Program-made: the position numbers and the translations under genes
Notes under the pieces: model-generated
The model's input: the letters and a program-made list of their open reading frames with translations, nothing else
Told to the model about the DNA's origin: nothing
Database searches by the model: none
Origin: Limisphaera sp049537155
GTDB taxonomy: Bacteria; Verrucomicrobiota; Verrucomicrobiia; Limisphaerales; Limisphaeraceae
DNA: 64,000 nt
NCBI RefSeq assembly: GCF_049537155.1
Contig: NZ_JBMVQZ010000004.1
Coordinates: 124,001-188,000 of the forward strand
Direction: 5' to 3'
Shown: piece by piece, positions 34,217 to 42,950 of the stretch
Layout of the letters: each line of letters begins with the position of its first letter
Numbering within the stretch: the first letter of the stretch is position 1

Positions 34217-34825
34217 TTATCGGGCTTTCTGGGTGCCGGAGCCGGTGGCGGGGGTGGGCGCGTTGAGGTTCAGTTGTTCGAGCACGGCCTGGGTGATGTC
34301 GTTGTCGCCGCTGTTGTACAGGACGATGGGCGTGTTTTGCGCCGACCGGGCGGAGACGTCTATGACGAGGGTGTACCCTGCCACGCGGGCGCGGGATTGG
34401 ACGGCCGTGCGGATCTCGCCAAGGAGGTTGTTGCGCATGCGGTTTCGCTGTTCCTCGATGGTGGCGCGGGCCTGGCGCTCGAACTGGGCAATGGAATCCT
34501 GCAGGTCGCGCATCTGCTTGAGCTTGGCCTCGGCGCTCTGCTTGCGTCGTTCCCGTTCTTCCTCGGAGACGGCCTGGTCACTGGCCGAGGCAAGGAGCTT
34601 CTGGTACTCCTCGCTGTGCTTGCGCAGCTCGTCCATCATGTTCTTGTGGTCTTGTTCCAGCTCAGAGGCCCGCTTTTTCAGTGCGGCTTCGGCCTCCTTG
34701 GTTTTCCAGTAATTGTCGAAGAGCTGACTGAGGTCCACCGTGGCGATGCGGCTTTGGGCGAACGCGGGCGCCGCCGCAGCCAGCGACATGACAAGACTGA
34801 CGAGCAACACGAACCGTTTCCTCAT
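34217..34825 (-). CDS. OmpH/Skp-like periplasmic chaperone
   Basis: 202 residues. Signal MRKRFVLLVSLVMSLAAAAP ends at AFAQ. The mature part is the Skp pattern: short beta strand (RIATVDLSQLFDNYWKTKEAE), long coiled coil with high Lys/Glu/Arg (about 45-125) and a closing strand (YTLVIDVSAR). Skp trimers hold unfolded outer membrane proteins in the periplasm. The last 15 residues are Thr/Pro-rich. It lies 69 bases after the Sua5 gene on the same strand, so the two may be read together. Confidence 0.85.
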   Translation of the reverse strand: MRKRFVLLVSLVMSLAAAAPAFAQSRIATVDLSQLFDNYWKTKEAEAALKKRASELEQDHKNMMDELRKHSEEYQKLLASASDQAVSEEERERRKQSAEAKLKQMRDLQDSIAQFERQARATIEEQRNRMRNNLLGEIRTAVQSRARVAGYTLVIDVSARSAQNTPIVLYNSGDNDITQAVLEQLNLNAPTPATGSGTQKAR

Positions 34826-34894
34826 GGGTCCAGTTAAGCAGGTGCGGGCCGGTTCGCAACGGCAAACCGGGTGTGCGTATCTGCGGGGTGGCGA

Positions 34895-35929
34895 TCAATG
34901 GGCCTCACCCTGGGCGCGGCGGAGGCGGTCTGCGATCCCGGCCCAGGCCGGTTCGTCCGGCACGGCCTCCATGATAATGAGCCGGGCACCCAGGCGATCG
35001 CAACGGTGCCAGCAGGCGTAGAGGGCCCGTGCGTAAGCCTCCGGTTCACGCGGCAGGACCCGGACTTCGGTGAATGCGGCCGGGTCGGGCACGCACGTGT
35101 GACTCAGGACATGGGCATGGACCGGATCCAGCCCCCGGGCGCTCAATTGACGGCAAAGGTCCGGTGTGTCCTTCCAATTCAGAACCAAGACCGGGGCGGC
35201 CGGGGCGTAGTGTTTGGGGAAGAGGCCCGGGCTGGGCCGCGCGGTTTCCGCCGGGGCCTTTGCCGGCTCGGAACGCACGGGTCTGCCCAACACTGCCGCG
35301 AGCGCTTCGGCGTGAATCATTCCGGGGCGCAGGATGCAGGGCGGGGAGGTTGTCAGGTCCAGCACGGTGGACTCGATGCCCACCGTGCAAGGTCCCCCAT
35401 CCACGATCAATGGAATCCGTCCTTCCAACTGTGCGTGCACATGGGCGGCCTCGGTGGGAGAGACCCGGTTGGCCAGATTGGCACTGGGAGCGGCCAGCGG
35501 AAAGCCGCATGCCCGGATGACCGCTTGGATGAGCGGATGAGCGGGCCAGCGCAGGGCAACCGTGTCCAGACCTGCGGTGACCTCTGGCGGCACGAGGTCG
35601 GTCTTGGGAAGGACCAGGGTAAGGGGGCCGGGCCAGAATGCGCGGGCCAGCAGGTCGGCCTCCGGGGGCCACACCCGCGCACAGTTTCGCGCCATGTCCA
35701 GCGATGCCACGTGGACGATCAGGGGATTGGAGAGGGGACGGCCCTTCACCTCGTAGACCCGCCGGACCGCCGCCGGGTTGAACGCGTGGGCGGCCAGCCC
35801 GTACACGGTTTCCGTGGGCAGGGCGACCACCTCGCCCGCACGTAGCCTGGCGGCTGCCGCTTCGACGGCCTGTCGGAAGCTCTCCGGTGAGTCCGCAGAC
35901 AGTATTTCCGTCCGATGGCGATCTGTCAT
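34895..35929 (-). CDS. sua5: L-threonylcarbamoyladenylate synthase (Sua5 type)
   Basis: 344 residues from the ATG at 35929; upstream codons in the frame (to 36313) are unrelated. The YrdC domain (about 20-205) has ALPTETVYGLAAHAF, KGRPLSNPLIVHV, RWPAHPLIQAVI and STVLDLT. The C-terminal Sua5 domain starts near SPGLFPKHYAPAAPV. It makes threonylcarbamoyl-AMP from Thr, bicarbonate and ATP, the first step of t6A modification of tRNA. The length fits the two-domain Sua5 form rather than short TsaC. Confidence 0.9.
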   Translation of the reverse strand: MTDRHRTEILSADSPESFRQAVEAAAARLRAGEVVALPTETVYGLAAHAFNPAAVRRVYEVKGRPLSNPLIVHVASLDMARNCARVWPPEADLLARAFWPGPLTLVLPKTDLVPPEVTAGLDTVALRWPAHPLIQAVIRACGFPLAAPSANLANRVSPTEAAHVHAQLEGRIPLIVDGGPCTVGIESTVLDLTTSPPCILRPGMIHAEALAAVLGRPVRSEPAKAPAETARPSPGLFPKHYAPAAPVLVLNWKDTPDLCRQLSARGLDPVHAHVLSHTCVPDPAAFTEVRVLPREPEAYARALYACWHRCDRLGARLIIMEAVPDEPAWAGIADRLRRAQGEAH

Positions 35930-36311
35930 TTTGGTCAACGGAGCCGGAGACCCGCGGTGATGGTTGCGGTTGCGCAACCCGGCCCGTGTGAACAAGATGA
36001 ACAAGAAGATCCGGCGGGTCCATCTTGGAAACTTGTGCCGGTGCGGGAAGGGTGGAGCGGGAGCTGGTTGCGGAAACTGCCTGCAGTGAATGTCAGGATT
36101 CGCAAGCCTTTTGGCGTAATGAACATTATAGTTTCTTGTGGGTGGAGCGTATATTGCAGGGGAGATGACGGAACTCCGCACAGCACCGGCGGCAAGGTGC
36201 CGTGGCGCTCGGTGGGACCGGCTCGGCAGCGGGCCGATTGGCCGGGGAAGGGCAGGGGTGTGCGGGGTGGATGGAACCGGAGTCCGATCAATCTTTTGTT
36301 GAATCAATCCC
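35930..36311. other. Divergent region between sua5 and the prepilin-like gene
   Basis: 382 bases, no gene. An AT-rich patch at about 36115-36165 includes ACTATAAT on the minus strand (good -10 for sua5) and TATATT on the plus strand, but neither has a clear -35. Confidence 0.4.
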
Positions 36312-37139
36312 ATGCGAATGAACCTTCAGATGTCGGGTCCTGTGCAGGGCGGGCGTGCCGGAGGCGCCCGTGGTGGGGGTGCTTTTACGTTGATCGAGTT
36401 GTTGGTGGTGATTGCGATCATTGCGATCCTGGCCGGGATGTTGTTGCCTGCGCTCTCCAAGGCGAAGGGGAAGGCGCAAGGGATTGCCTGTTTGAACAAT
36501 ACGAAGCAGGTGATGACCGGTTGGATGTTGTACGTGGGGGACAACGATGACCGCATGCCGCCGAAGATCGTGGGCAACGGTGTGGACTGGTTCGTCAACC
36601 CGGACAACACCAACGCCATGAAGTTGATCGACCCGGAGTACTCCCTGCTGGCTCCGTATGTGCGCCAGCCGGGTGTGTACAAGTGTCCGGCCGACACGGT
36701 TCCTTCCGAGAATGGGCCGCGTGTCTTGAGCATTTCGGGCAATGCGTTCCTGGGGGGGATCAGTGTGACTGTGATCAACCCGAATGTGTACGGGCGGATC
36801 TATCCGGAGCGGGGGTTTACGAAGGTGACCCAGCTGGTGAAACCCGGGCCGGCGATGACCTTCGTGACGTTGGACGAGCATCCGGGCAGCATTGACGACG
36901 CCGTGTTTCATTCCGTCGGTGGCGCGGATCTTGCCACAGCCTACTTCCGGAATTTGCCGGCCAGTTACCACTCTGGTGGGGGTGCGAATTTTTCCTTTGC
37001 GGACGGGCATTCCGAGATTCACAAGTGGACCCATCCCGGGACGAAGCGGCCGGTGGTGAAGGGGCAGATCGAACGGAATGTGCCGGCACGGGGCAACCCT
37101 GATTACCTTTGGTTGAACGATCGGCTTCCCTACAACTGA
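36312..37139 (+). CDS. Prepilin-like protein with N-methylation signal and DUF1559-type C-terminus
   Basis: 275 residues. After a Gly/Arg-rich leader the type IV pilin-like segment begins at residue 24 (AFTLIELLVVIAIIAILAGM); cleavage is expected after Gly23, giving a leader longer than classic pilins. The C-terminal part has CLNNTKQVMTGWMLYVGDNDD and a final HSGGGANFSFADGHSEIHKW, which is the H-x-G-x(n)-FADGH pattern of the large pseudopilin families of Verrucomicrobiota and Planctomycetota. They are likely surface or periplasmic fibres, with function unknown. It is followed by a rho-independent terminator at 37159-37188. Confidence 0.85.
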   Translation: MRMNLQMSGPVQGGRAGGARGGGAFTLIELLVVIAIIAILAGMLLPALSKAKGKAQGIACLNNTKQVMTGWMLYVGDNDDRMPPKIVGNGVDWFVNPDNTNAMKLIDPEYSLLAPYVRQPGVYKCPADTVPSENGPRVLSISGNAFLGGISVTVINPNVYGRIYPERGFTKVTQLVKPGPAMTFVTLDEHPGSIDDAVFHSVGGADLATAYFRNLPASYHSGGGANFSFADGHSEIHKWTHPGTKRPVVKGQIERNVPARGNPDYLWLNDRLPYN

Positions 37140-37158
37140 AAGGGGACGCGTGCCGGGA

Positions 37159-37188
37159 GCCGGGGTGCGGCCCCGGCACAGTTTTTTT
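37159..37188 (+). terminator. Rho-independent terminator after the prepilin-like gene
   Basis: GCCGGGG (37159-37165) pairs with CCCCGGC (37171-37177) around TGCGG, followed after ACAG by seven T. Placed 20 bases past the stop. Confidence 0.8.
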
Positions 37189-37259
37189 GAGCAGGACTTT
37201 CGTGGTTTGAAGTGAGAATCCGGAACCCCAAAACTTGGATCATTATAGGAGGTGCCAAG

Positions 37260-40200
37260 ATGCTGCAGAAACCGGCGGAACGGAATGAAAAGCTGACGCT
37301 CGGGCCGACCATCCGTCAGCGTGGTCGGTGGGCATGGGGGATGGCGCTGCTGTTGGCCGGTGTGCTGCCGGCCTGGGTGGGCGCGCAGACGGTGCATTTC
37401 CGCGCCTTGCAGGTGCGTGTTACCGTTCCGGTGGGTTCGTCCGGTTCGACGGTGTTGTCGAACTATGCCGTACTGACGGATGTGACCGGTCCGGTAAACG
37501 TGACCGTGTCCGGCCTGCCGGACGGTGCATCGGCGGCGGTGAGCCCCTCCTCGTTGACCGAATCCGGTCCGGTGATGTTGACCCTGAGCTGGAACAACGT
37601 GGCGGAGGGCGAGTATCCCTTCCTGCTGGAGGGCTCGGGCGGAGCCACCAACCATCTGGTTCTGACCCTGCAGGTGGCGCACATCTGGAACGGACAGGAC
37701 GGCGTGGCCAGTCAGTGGTCTTCGGCGTCGAGCTGGCTGGGCGGTGCGGTTCCGCCGGAGGGAGCGGACGTTGTATTCACAGACCGGGGGGGTCAGACGG
37801 CCGCGTTTACCAACGTGTTGGTGGACCAGGACGTGCGGGTGGGTTCCATCCGTTTCGCCACGACGAACGCGACCCGTTACTACACATTGGAACTGGGCGC
37901 GGGGCGGACGCTCGAGGTCGTCGGCCCGCTGGGCTTCCGGATTTTGCGCGACTATGTGGAGGACAATTCGGGCTGGCCGCTCTGGTTGGGCAATGGTCCC
38001 ATGGTGAGTGTGGTGGGCCCGGAGGCGACCATGGTGGTCAGCAACACCATGGCTGATTTGTCAGTCCTGCTGGGCGGGCAGATCGGGCATGAACTGAACC
38101 TGTCGGCCCTGGGCACCCTGGTGGCGCACGTGAATCGCGTCGGGTTGGGTGATTATTCCGCCTGGCCGCATTACTGGAACCTGTTGGACAATGGGTATGG
38201 CGGCCGGCCCCGGCGCTTCATCCCCACGATCTATCTGGCCCGGACGAACCGGATCACGGCGCACTATACGAACCCGGACAATTACGAGAATCCGGAAACG
38301 CGTGTCTTCTCGATGACTTTCATGAGCAGCGGCCTGGCGGGCACGACGCAGATCCGCGATCTCTATCTGGGTGCGTACAACGAATTCTTGATGGAGAGCG
38401 TCTGTTTTGTGGGGGCAAATCAACAAGGGCGTGTTCGCTTCAACTCGGCCTTTGCGGCTCAGAACCCGGTCGCAATCTTCCGCAATGTGGACGGCGGGCG
38501 GATGAAGGTGTTCGCGGTGTCGGATGACGGGGGTCCGCAGGCTGCCACGAGCAACATCAAGAGCTGGCTGTACTTCGGTGACAACAACGGCAGCGTGGAG
38601 ATCCTGGCCGATCTGTTTTACATCTCTCGGGATCGGCCGCTTCTCAGCGGGGATCCGAACATTCAGGGCCAGATGTTCGTGGGTCGCGGAGTGATTGACG
38701 TGAACCGAGCCGTGCTCGGCTTCCAGGACGGCGGTTCCCGGGAAGGGCAGACAGCCTTCCAAGGGCGTGGGTATTGCCAGGGCCTGCTGGTGATCAGCAA
38801 CGCGGCGGTCCTGCGGGTGAACGACGTGCTCGAACTGGGGTACACGACTGAAACGCTTCCATTGGGCGAGCCGTGGAACACCCGCGGCCAGCTTTTCATC
38901 GGCCCGGGTGGCACGGCGCTGGTCAACCGCATCGAGGTGGGTGGCGTGACCAAGCTGTCGGGAGACAACGCCATTGTGTTGAGCAATGGTGCCACGCTCA
39001 TCCTGACCAATACGGCCGCCAGTCCGGAGAAGAAACTGGCCCGGCTCAGCCTGTCCAATGCGCGGCTGACACTCCACGTGGACGGGGCCCGCACGGAGCC
39101 GTATGTGTACGTGACGAACTTCACCGCGTCGGGCACGGGGAACGAGTTGCGGCTGGCTGAGATCCGGAACGTCTCGCAATTCCCGGCGGAGATTCCGCTC
39201 ATCGCCTATGAGACGGCCGCGGCCAGCATTTCGCTGATGTTGCCCGAAGGGTACTATGGATATCTCCTGGATGACACCAGCCGGCGGATGTTGGTGGCCG
39301 TGGTGGACACGAATGCACCGGCGCAGGTGGTCTGGGACGGCACGGTCAACGGCCAGTGGGACACCACCACGGCCAACTGGAAGGACGGCGGCCGGTTTGT
39401 GAACGGGGCACCGGTGGTGTTTGACGACACCGCTTCCGGGACGACGAGCATCACCGTGGTCGGTTTGGTGGCACCGGGCGAGGTGCTGGTGACCAATCAG
39501 GCGAAGACCTATTCGTTCAGCGGCGGTTCGATCGTGGGAACCAGCCCGATGACCAAGCAGGGCACGGGCACCATGATCATGAACGCTCAGAGTCAGTTGC
39601 CGCTGTTGCTCGAGCAGGGAACGGTGCAGGGCTCCGGCAGTCTGGGCACGACCACCGTCGGCCCGGGTGGGACACTGAACTTCTCGGGCACGATCAACGG
39701 GTTGATCTCGTCCGGCACGGTCGTCAGCTCCGGCACGATCAACAACGGGATCACCGTCAACGGTGGGACCTTTGAGAGCCCGGGCACGGTCAACGGGCCG
39801 GTGCGCATCAATGGCGGGACCGCACACATCGCGGCCGGGGGCGTGGTGAACGCCACCGGCACCTCCACGGTGGAACCGGGTGCGACCCTGATTGTGGACG
39901 GCCGGTTCGTCAACACCGAGGCCCGGCTGAACGTCAACGGGACGTTGATGGGTGAGGGCGTGGTGAGTGATCCGGACGGCTACACGTTTGGTGCCGACGG
40001 CCGGCTCTCGATCAACAACGGCGGGGTGATTTCGCCCGGCCATTCCATCGGTGTCCTCTCGGTGGAGGGGCGCTTCGACCTCAACCCGGGTGCGCGGTTG
40101 ATCGTGGAGGTGGATCTGAACCACCCGGCGCGCAATGACATGGTGGCCGTGGACGTGTTTGGCAACATCCGCGGCATCATCACCATGACCAACATCGGCA

Positions 40201-40610
40201 GCGTGCCTTTCGCGGTGGGGCAGAGCTTCGTGATCATCAGCAACAACTTCAACCTGCCCAACTCGCCGTTGAACCCGAACATTGACTTCCAGTTCGATCC
40301 GCCTTCGCCCGGCCCTGGTATGCGATGGGACGGCAGCGATCTGGCGACCAACGGCATTGTGCGGATTGTGGAGGCTCCGCTGGAGCCGCCGCAGGTGGCG
40401 GTGATGGTCTCCGACGGCCAGATCACGTTGGAATGGCCCGAGGCTTATACCGGCTGGATCCTGCAGCAACAGGTGCGCACGTTGCAGCAGGGGATCAGCC
40501 TGGCACCGGAAGATTGGGTGCCTGTGGAAGGGTCGCAAAGCACGAACCGGTTCGTGATCACCGTGAATCCTGCGGCGGAGGCGGTGTTCTACCGGTTGGT
40601 CCAGCCGTGA
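37260..40610 (+). CDS. Autotransporter-associated beta-strand repeat protein
   Basis: 1116 residues from the ATG at 37260, supported by AGGAGG 7 bases before it. Signal around WGMALLLAGVLPAWVGAQ. A short Ig-like part is followed by a WNGQDG-type strand near residue 140 and a long beta-solenoid. Repeats of the autotransporter kind lie near residue 700 (VWDGTVNGQWDTTTANW) and a run of GTxNx(n)G strands near 800-880 (GGTLNFSGTINGLISSGT, SSGTINNGITVNGGT). The end has GGVISPGHSIGVLSVEG and the FYRLVQP tail. There is no translocator barrel, so it is not a true autotransporter; it is more likely a secreted surface fibre. It directly follows the prepilin-like gene. Confidence 0.85.
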   Translation: MLQKPAERNEKLTLGPTIRQRGRWAWGMALLLAGVLPAWVGAQTVHFRALQVRVTVPVGSSGSTVLSNYAVLTDVTGPVNVTVSGLPDGASAAVSPSSLTESGPVMLTLSWNNVAEGEYPFLLEGSGGATNHLVLTLQVAHIWNGQDGVASQWSSASSWLGGAVPPEGADVVFTDRGGQTAAFTNVLVDQDVRVGSIRFATTNATRYYTLELGAGRTLEVVGPLGFRILRDYVEDNSGWPLWLGNGPMVSVVGPEATMVVSNTMADLSVLLGGQIGHELNLSALGTLVAHVNRVGLGDYSAWPHYWNLLDNGYGGRPRRFIPTIYLARTNRITAHYTNPDNYENPETRVFSMTFMSSGLAGTTQIRDLYLGAYNEFLMESVCFVGANQQGRVRFNSAFAAQNPVAIFRNVDGGRMKVFAVSDDGGPQAATSNIKSWLYFGDNNGSVEILADLFYISRDRPLLSGDPNIQGQMFVGRGVIDVNRAVLGFQDGGSREGQTAFQGRGYCQGLLVISNAAVLRVNDVLELGYTTETLPLGEPWNTRGQLFIGPGGTALVNRIEVGGVTKLSGDNAIVLSNGATLILTNTAASPEKKLARLSLSNARLTLHVDGARTEPYVYVTNFTASGTGNELRLAEIRNVSQFPAEIPLIAYETAAASISLMLPEGYYGYLLDDTSRRMLVAVVDTNAPAQVVWDGTVNGQWDTTTANWKDGGRFVNGAPVVFDDTASGTTSITVVGLVAPGEVLVTNQAKTYSFSGGSIVGTSPMTKQGTGTMIMNAQSQLPLLLEQGTVQGSGSLGTTTVGPGGTLNFSGTINGLISSGTVVSSGTINNGITVNGGTFESPGTVNGPVRINGGTAHIAAGGVVNATGTSTVEPGATLIVDGRFVNTEARLNVNGTLMGEGVVSDPDGYTFGADGRLSINNGGVISPGHSIGVLSVEGRFDLNPGARLIVEVDLNHPARNDMVAVDVFGNIRGIITMTNIGSVPFAVGQSFVIISNNFNLPNSPLNPNIDFQFDPPSPGPGMRWDGSDLATNGIVRIVEAPLEPPQVAVMVSDGQITLEWPEAYTGWILQQQVRTLQQGISLAPEDWVPVEGSQSTNRFVITVNPAAEAVFYRLVQP

Positions 40611-40631
40611 GCCGGAAGATTGCGGAGATTC

Positions 40632-40670
40632 GGCGCCGGTCCGGCCTGCTCCGGGCCGGCGCCGCCTTTT
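40632..40670 (+). terminator. Possible terminator after the beta-strand protein
   Basis: GGCGCCGG (40632-40639) pairs with CCGGCGCC (40656-40663), with an inner CCGG/CCGG, followed by GCCTTTT. It lies between 40610 and the ATG at 40673 and argues that the enzyme cluster starts there rather than at the GTG at 40607. Confidence 0.45.
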
Positions 40671-40672
40671 CC

Positions 40673-42949
40673 ATGGATCGTCCGATCCGCTCCCACGGGC
40701 CGGCTGGGCCGGTCTTCCTGCTGCTGGCCGTCCTGGTGTGCGCGGGACCGCAGGACGTTTTTTCCTCGCTTCGGGTGGATTTGAACCCGCCGGAGCCGCG
40801 CCGGGACGTGCGCACGCCGCATTGGGAAAACTGGCACTGGCGGGGGCCGGGGGAGGCGACGGCCGAGTTCGACGGCCTGCGTGTCACGATTCGCGCGGGG
40901 GGTACAAACCGGGTGGAAGTGGTATGGGTCAAGGCCTTTCTGGTGGACGGCGTGCGTTTGGGCTCCGACGGGGTGTGTGTCGAAGGCCCTGCGAAAGCGG
41001 CGACGCTTCAACTGACCCTGGAAGGACTTTCTGCCGGACGCCACACACTGGCGACCTGGCACAATGAACCACGGGATCGTCCCCCGGCACGGTTTGCCGT
41101 TTGGGTCAACGGCCGGCAAGTGCTGGGTCCGCTGGAGCCCTCCCACCGGGTCCGACATGACGACGAGGTGGCGACGGCCTTCGTGGCGTTCGAGGCGGAG
41201 GAGGGCCGGCCCGTGCTCGTGGAGTTTCGAGCCGAACCGGGGACGGACGACACGGCAGCGGCGGTGGTGTTGAACGGGTTTGCGTTGGATGTGCCGGATC
41301 CGTCCCGGCAGGCGCGGCGTCCCTGGCCTGAGCGGGATGACGAGCACGTGGCAGCCGGCCCGGGTGGTTCGGTTCGACTGCATTGGATGTCGGCCCCGTC
41401 CGCGGTGGGGCATCATGTGTATTTGGGGACGAACCTCAACGAGGTGGCGCATGCCCGGGTGGGCGACCCGGTGTATCTGGGTCGGTTCGAACAGCCGTCC
41501 CATGAGGTTGCCGGTTTGCATCACTTCCCGGTTTACTACTGGCGGGTGGACGAGGAGGACGCCGCCGGGCGGGTGACACGGGGCGAGGTGTGGCGGTTTC
41601 GAATCCGCCACCGTGCTTTTCCCACCGCCGAGGGCTACGGAGCTTTTGCTCGCGGGGGCCGCGGCGGGCGGGTGATCAAGGTGACCAATCTCAACGACAG
41701 TGGCCCCGGCAGTTTGCGGGCTGCGGTGGAAGCGGAGGGCCCGCGCACGGTTGTATTCGACGTGGGTGGGTTGATCACGCTCCGATCCCCCCTGATCGTG
41801 CGCAATCCGTATTTGACGGTGGCGGGCCAGACCGCGCCGGGCAAGGGGATCTGCATCCGCGGCTACAACTTTGGCGTCCTGGGGGCCCATGATGTGATCA
41901 TCCGCTACATCCGGGTGCGGCCCGGAAACATTTCCGGCGAGACCCTGGACGGGATGGGCCTGGCCTCGAGCGATCATTGCATTGTGGACCACTGTTCCAT
42001 CAGTTGGACGTTGGACGAGGCGTTCAGCTCCCGCGGTGCGGGCAACATCACGCTTCAGCGCACTCTCATCGCGGAGGCACTGAATGAGGCCGGGCACCGC
42101 AAGTATCCGCCGGGGACGCGACACGGCTACGCGGCCAGCATTGGAGGGAACATCGGCAGCTTCCATCACAATCTGCTGGCGCATTGTGCGGGCCGCAATT
42201 GGAGCCTGGCCGGGGGGCTCGATCAGGCCGGTCGGCACACGGGCCGGCTGGATATCCGCAACAACGTCGTTTACAACTGGCATCATCGCACCACCGACGG
42301 CGGGGCGGCGCAGGTGCAGTTCGTCAACAACTACTACAAGCCCGGCCCGGCTACCGATTGGTTCTGGATTCTGCGGCCCCAGCGCGAGGGCGTGCCGAGG
42401 TTCGGTCCGCAGGATTATTACGTGGCGGGCAACGTGCTGGAAGGACGAGTGGGACCGGACGAGAAATGGGGTGGGGTACGTTTCTGGCCGGGCGAACCGC
42501 CGGAGGATTATCTGCACGACGAGCCGTTTTTCGATCCCTTGGTGCGGACCCACACGGCATGCGAGGCTTACACCAACGTGCTGGCGGACGTGGGCTGCAA
42601 TTTTCCCGTTCAGGACCAGCTCGACCGGAGGATCATCGAGGAGGTGCGCACGGGCACGGCCCGGTACCGGGGCAGCCGCACCGGTCTGCCCGGGTTGCCG
42701 GATTCCCAGGAGGACGTTGGTGGTTGGGAAGAGTATCCGGAAGTGCACCGACCAGAGGGATGGGATCGCGACGAAGACGGGATGCCTGACGAGTGGGAAC
42801 GGCGCGCCGGTTTGAATCCCTTGGACCCGGCCGATGCCCAGCAGGACCGTGACGGAGATGGGTACACCAACCTGGAGGAGTATCTGGGTTGGCTGGTGGG
42901 CGAGTTTCCCGACCCGGAACGCTTCCCGGGCCGGCCCGGAGAACGGTGA
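40673..42949 (+). CDS. Secreted pectate-lyase-like (PL1-type) protein with Ca-binding tail
   Basis: About 758 residues from the ATG at 40673; GTG 40607 overlaps the previous stop and is less likely. Signal near PVFLLLAVLVCAGP. A beta-sandwich front part (about 30-200) and an Ig-like part (to ~310) precede a right-handed beta-helix. It opens with the PL1 signature GYGAFARGGRGG and VIKVTNLNDSGPGSLR. DHCIVDHCSISW and GNIGSFHHNLLAHC follow. A Ca-binding-type end (DRDEDGMPDEWERRAG, DRDGDGYTNLEEYL) closes it. It should cut polygalacturonate chains outside the cell. First gene of a five-enzyme cluster; its stop is one base from the next ATG. Confidence 0.8.
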   Translation: MDRPIRSHGPAGPVFLLLAVLVCAGPQDVFSSLRVDLNPPEPRRDVRTPHWENWHWRGPGEATAEFDGLRVTIRAGGTNRVEVVWVKAFLVDGVRLGSDGVCVEGPAKAATLQLTLEGLSAGRHTLATWHNEPRDRPPARFAVWVNGRQVLGPLEPSHRVRHDDEVATAFVAFEAEEGRPVLVEFRAEPGTDDTAAAVVLNGFALDVPDPSRQARRPWPERDDEHVAAGPGGSVRLHWMSAPSAVGHHVYLGTNLNEVAHARVGDPVYLGRFEQPSHEVAGLHHFPVYYWRVDEEDAAGRVTRGEVWRFRIRHRAFPTAEGYGAFARGGRGGRVIKVTNLNDSGPGSLRAAVEAEGPRTVVFDVGGLITLRSPLIVRNPYLTVAGQTAPGKGICIRGYNFGVLGAHDVIIRYIRVRPGNISGETLDGMGLASSDHCIVDHCSISWTLDEAFSSRGAGNITLQRTLIAEALNEAGHRKYPPGTRHGYAASIGGNIGSFHHNLLAHCAGRNWSLAGGLDQAGRHTGRLDIRNNVVYNWHHRTTDGGAAQVQFVNNYYKPGPATDWFWILRPQREGVPRFGPQDYYVAGNVLEGRVGPDEKWGGVRFWPGEPPEDYLHDEPFFDPLVRTHTACEAYTNVLADVGCNFPVQDQLDRRIIEEVRTGTARYRGSRTGLPGLPDSQEDVGGWEEYPEVHRPEGWDRDEDGMPDEWERRAGLNPLDPADAQQDRDGDGYTNLEEYLGWLVGEFPDPERFPGRPGER

Positions 42950-42950
42950 A

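Noticed and set aside
38061..40538. 825-codon minus-strand frame
   Set aside because: Antisense to the beta-strand protein, rich in His/Arg/Gln with no family motif.
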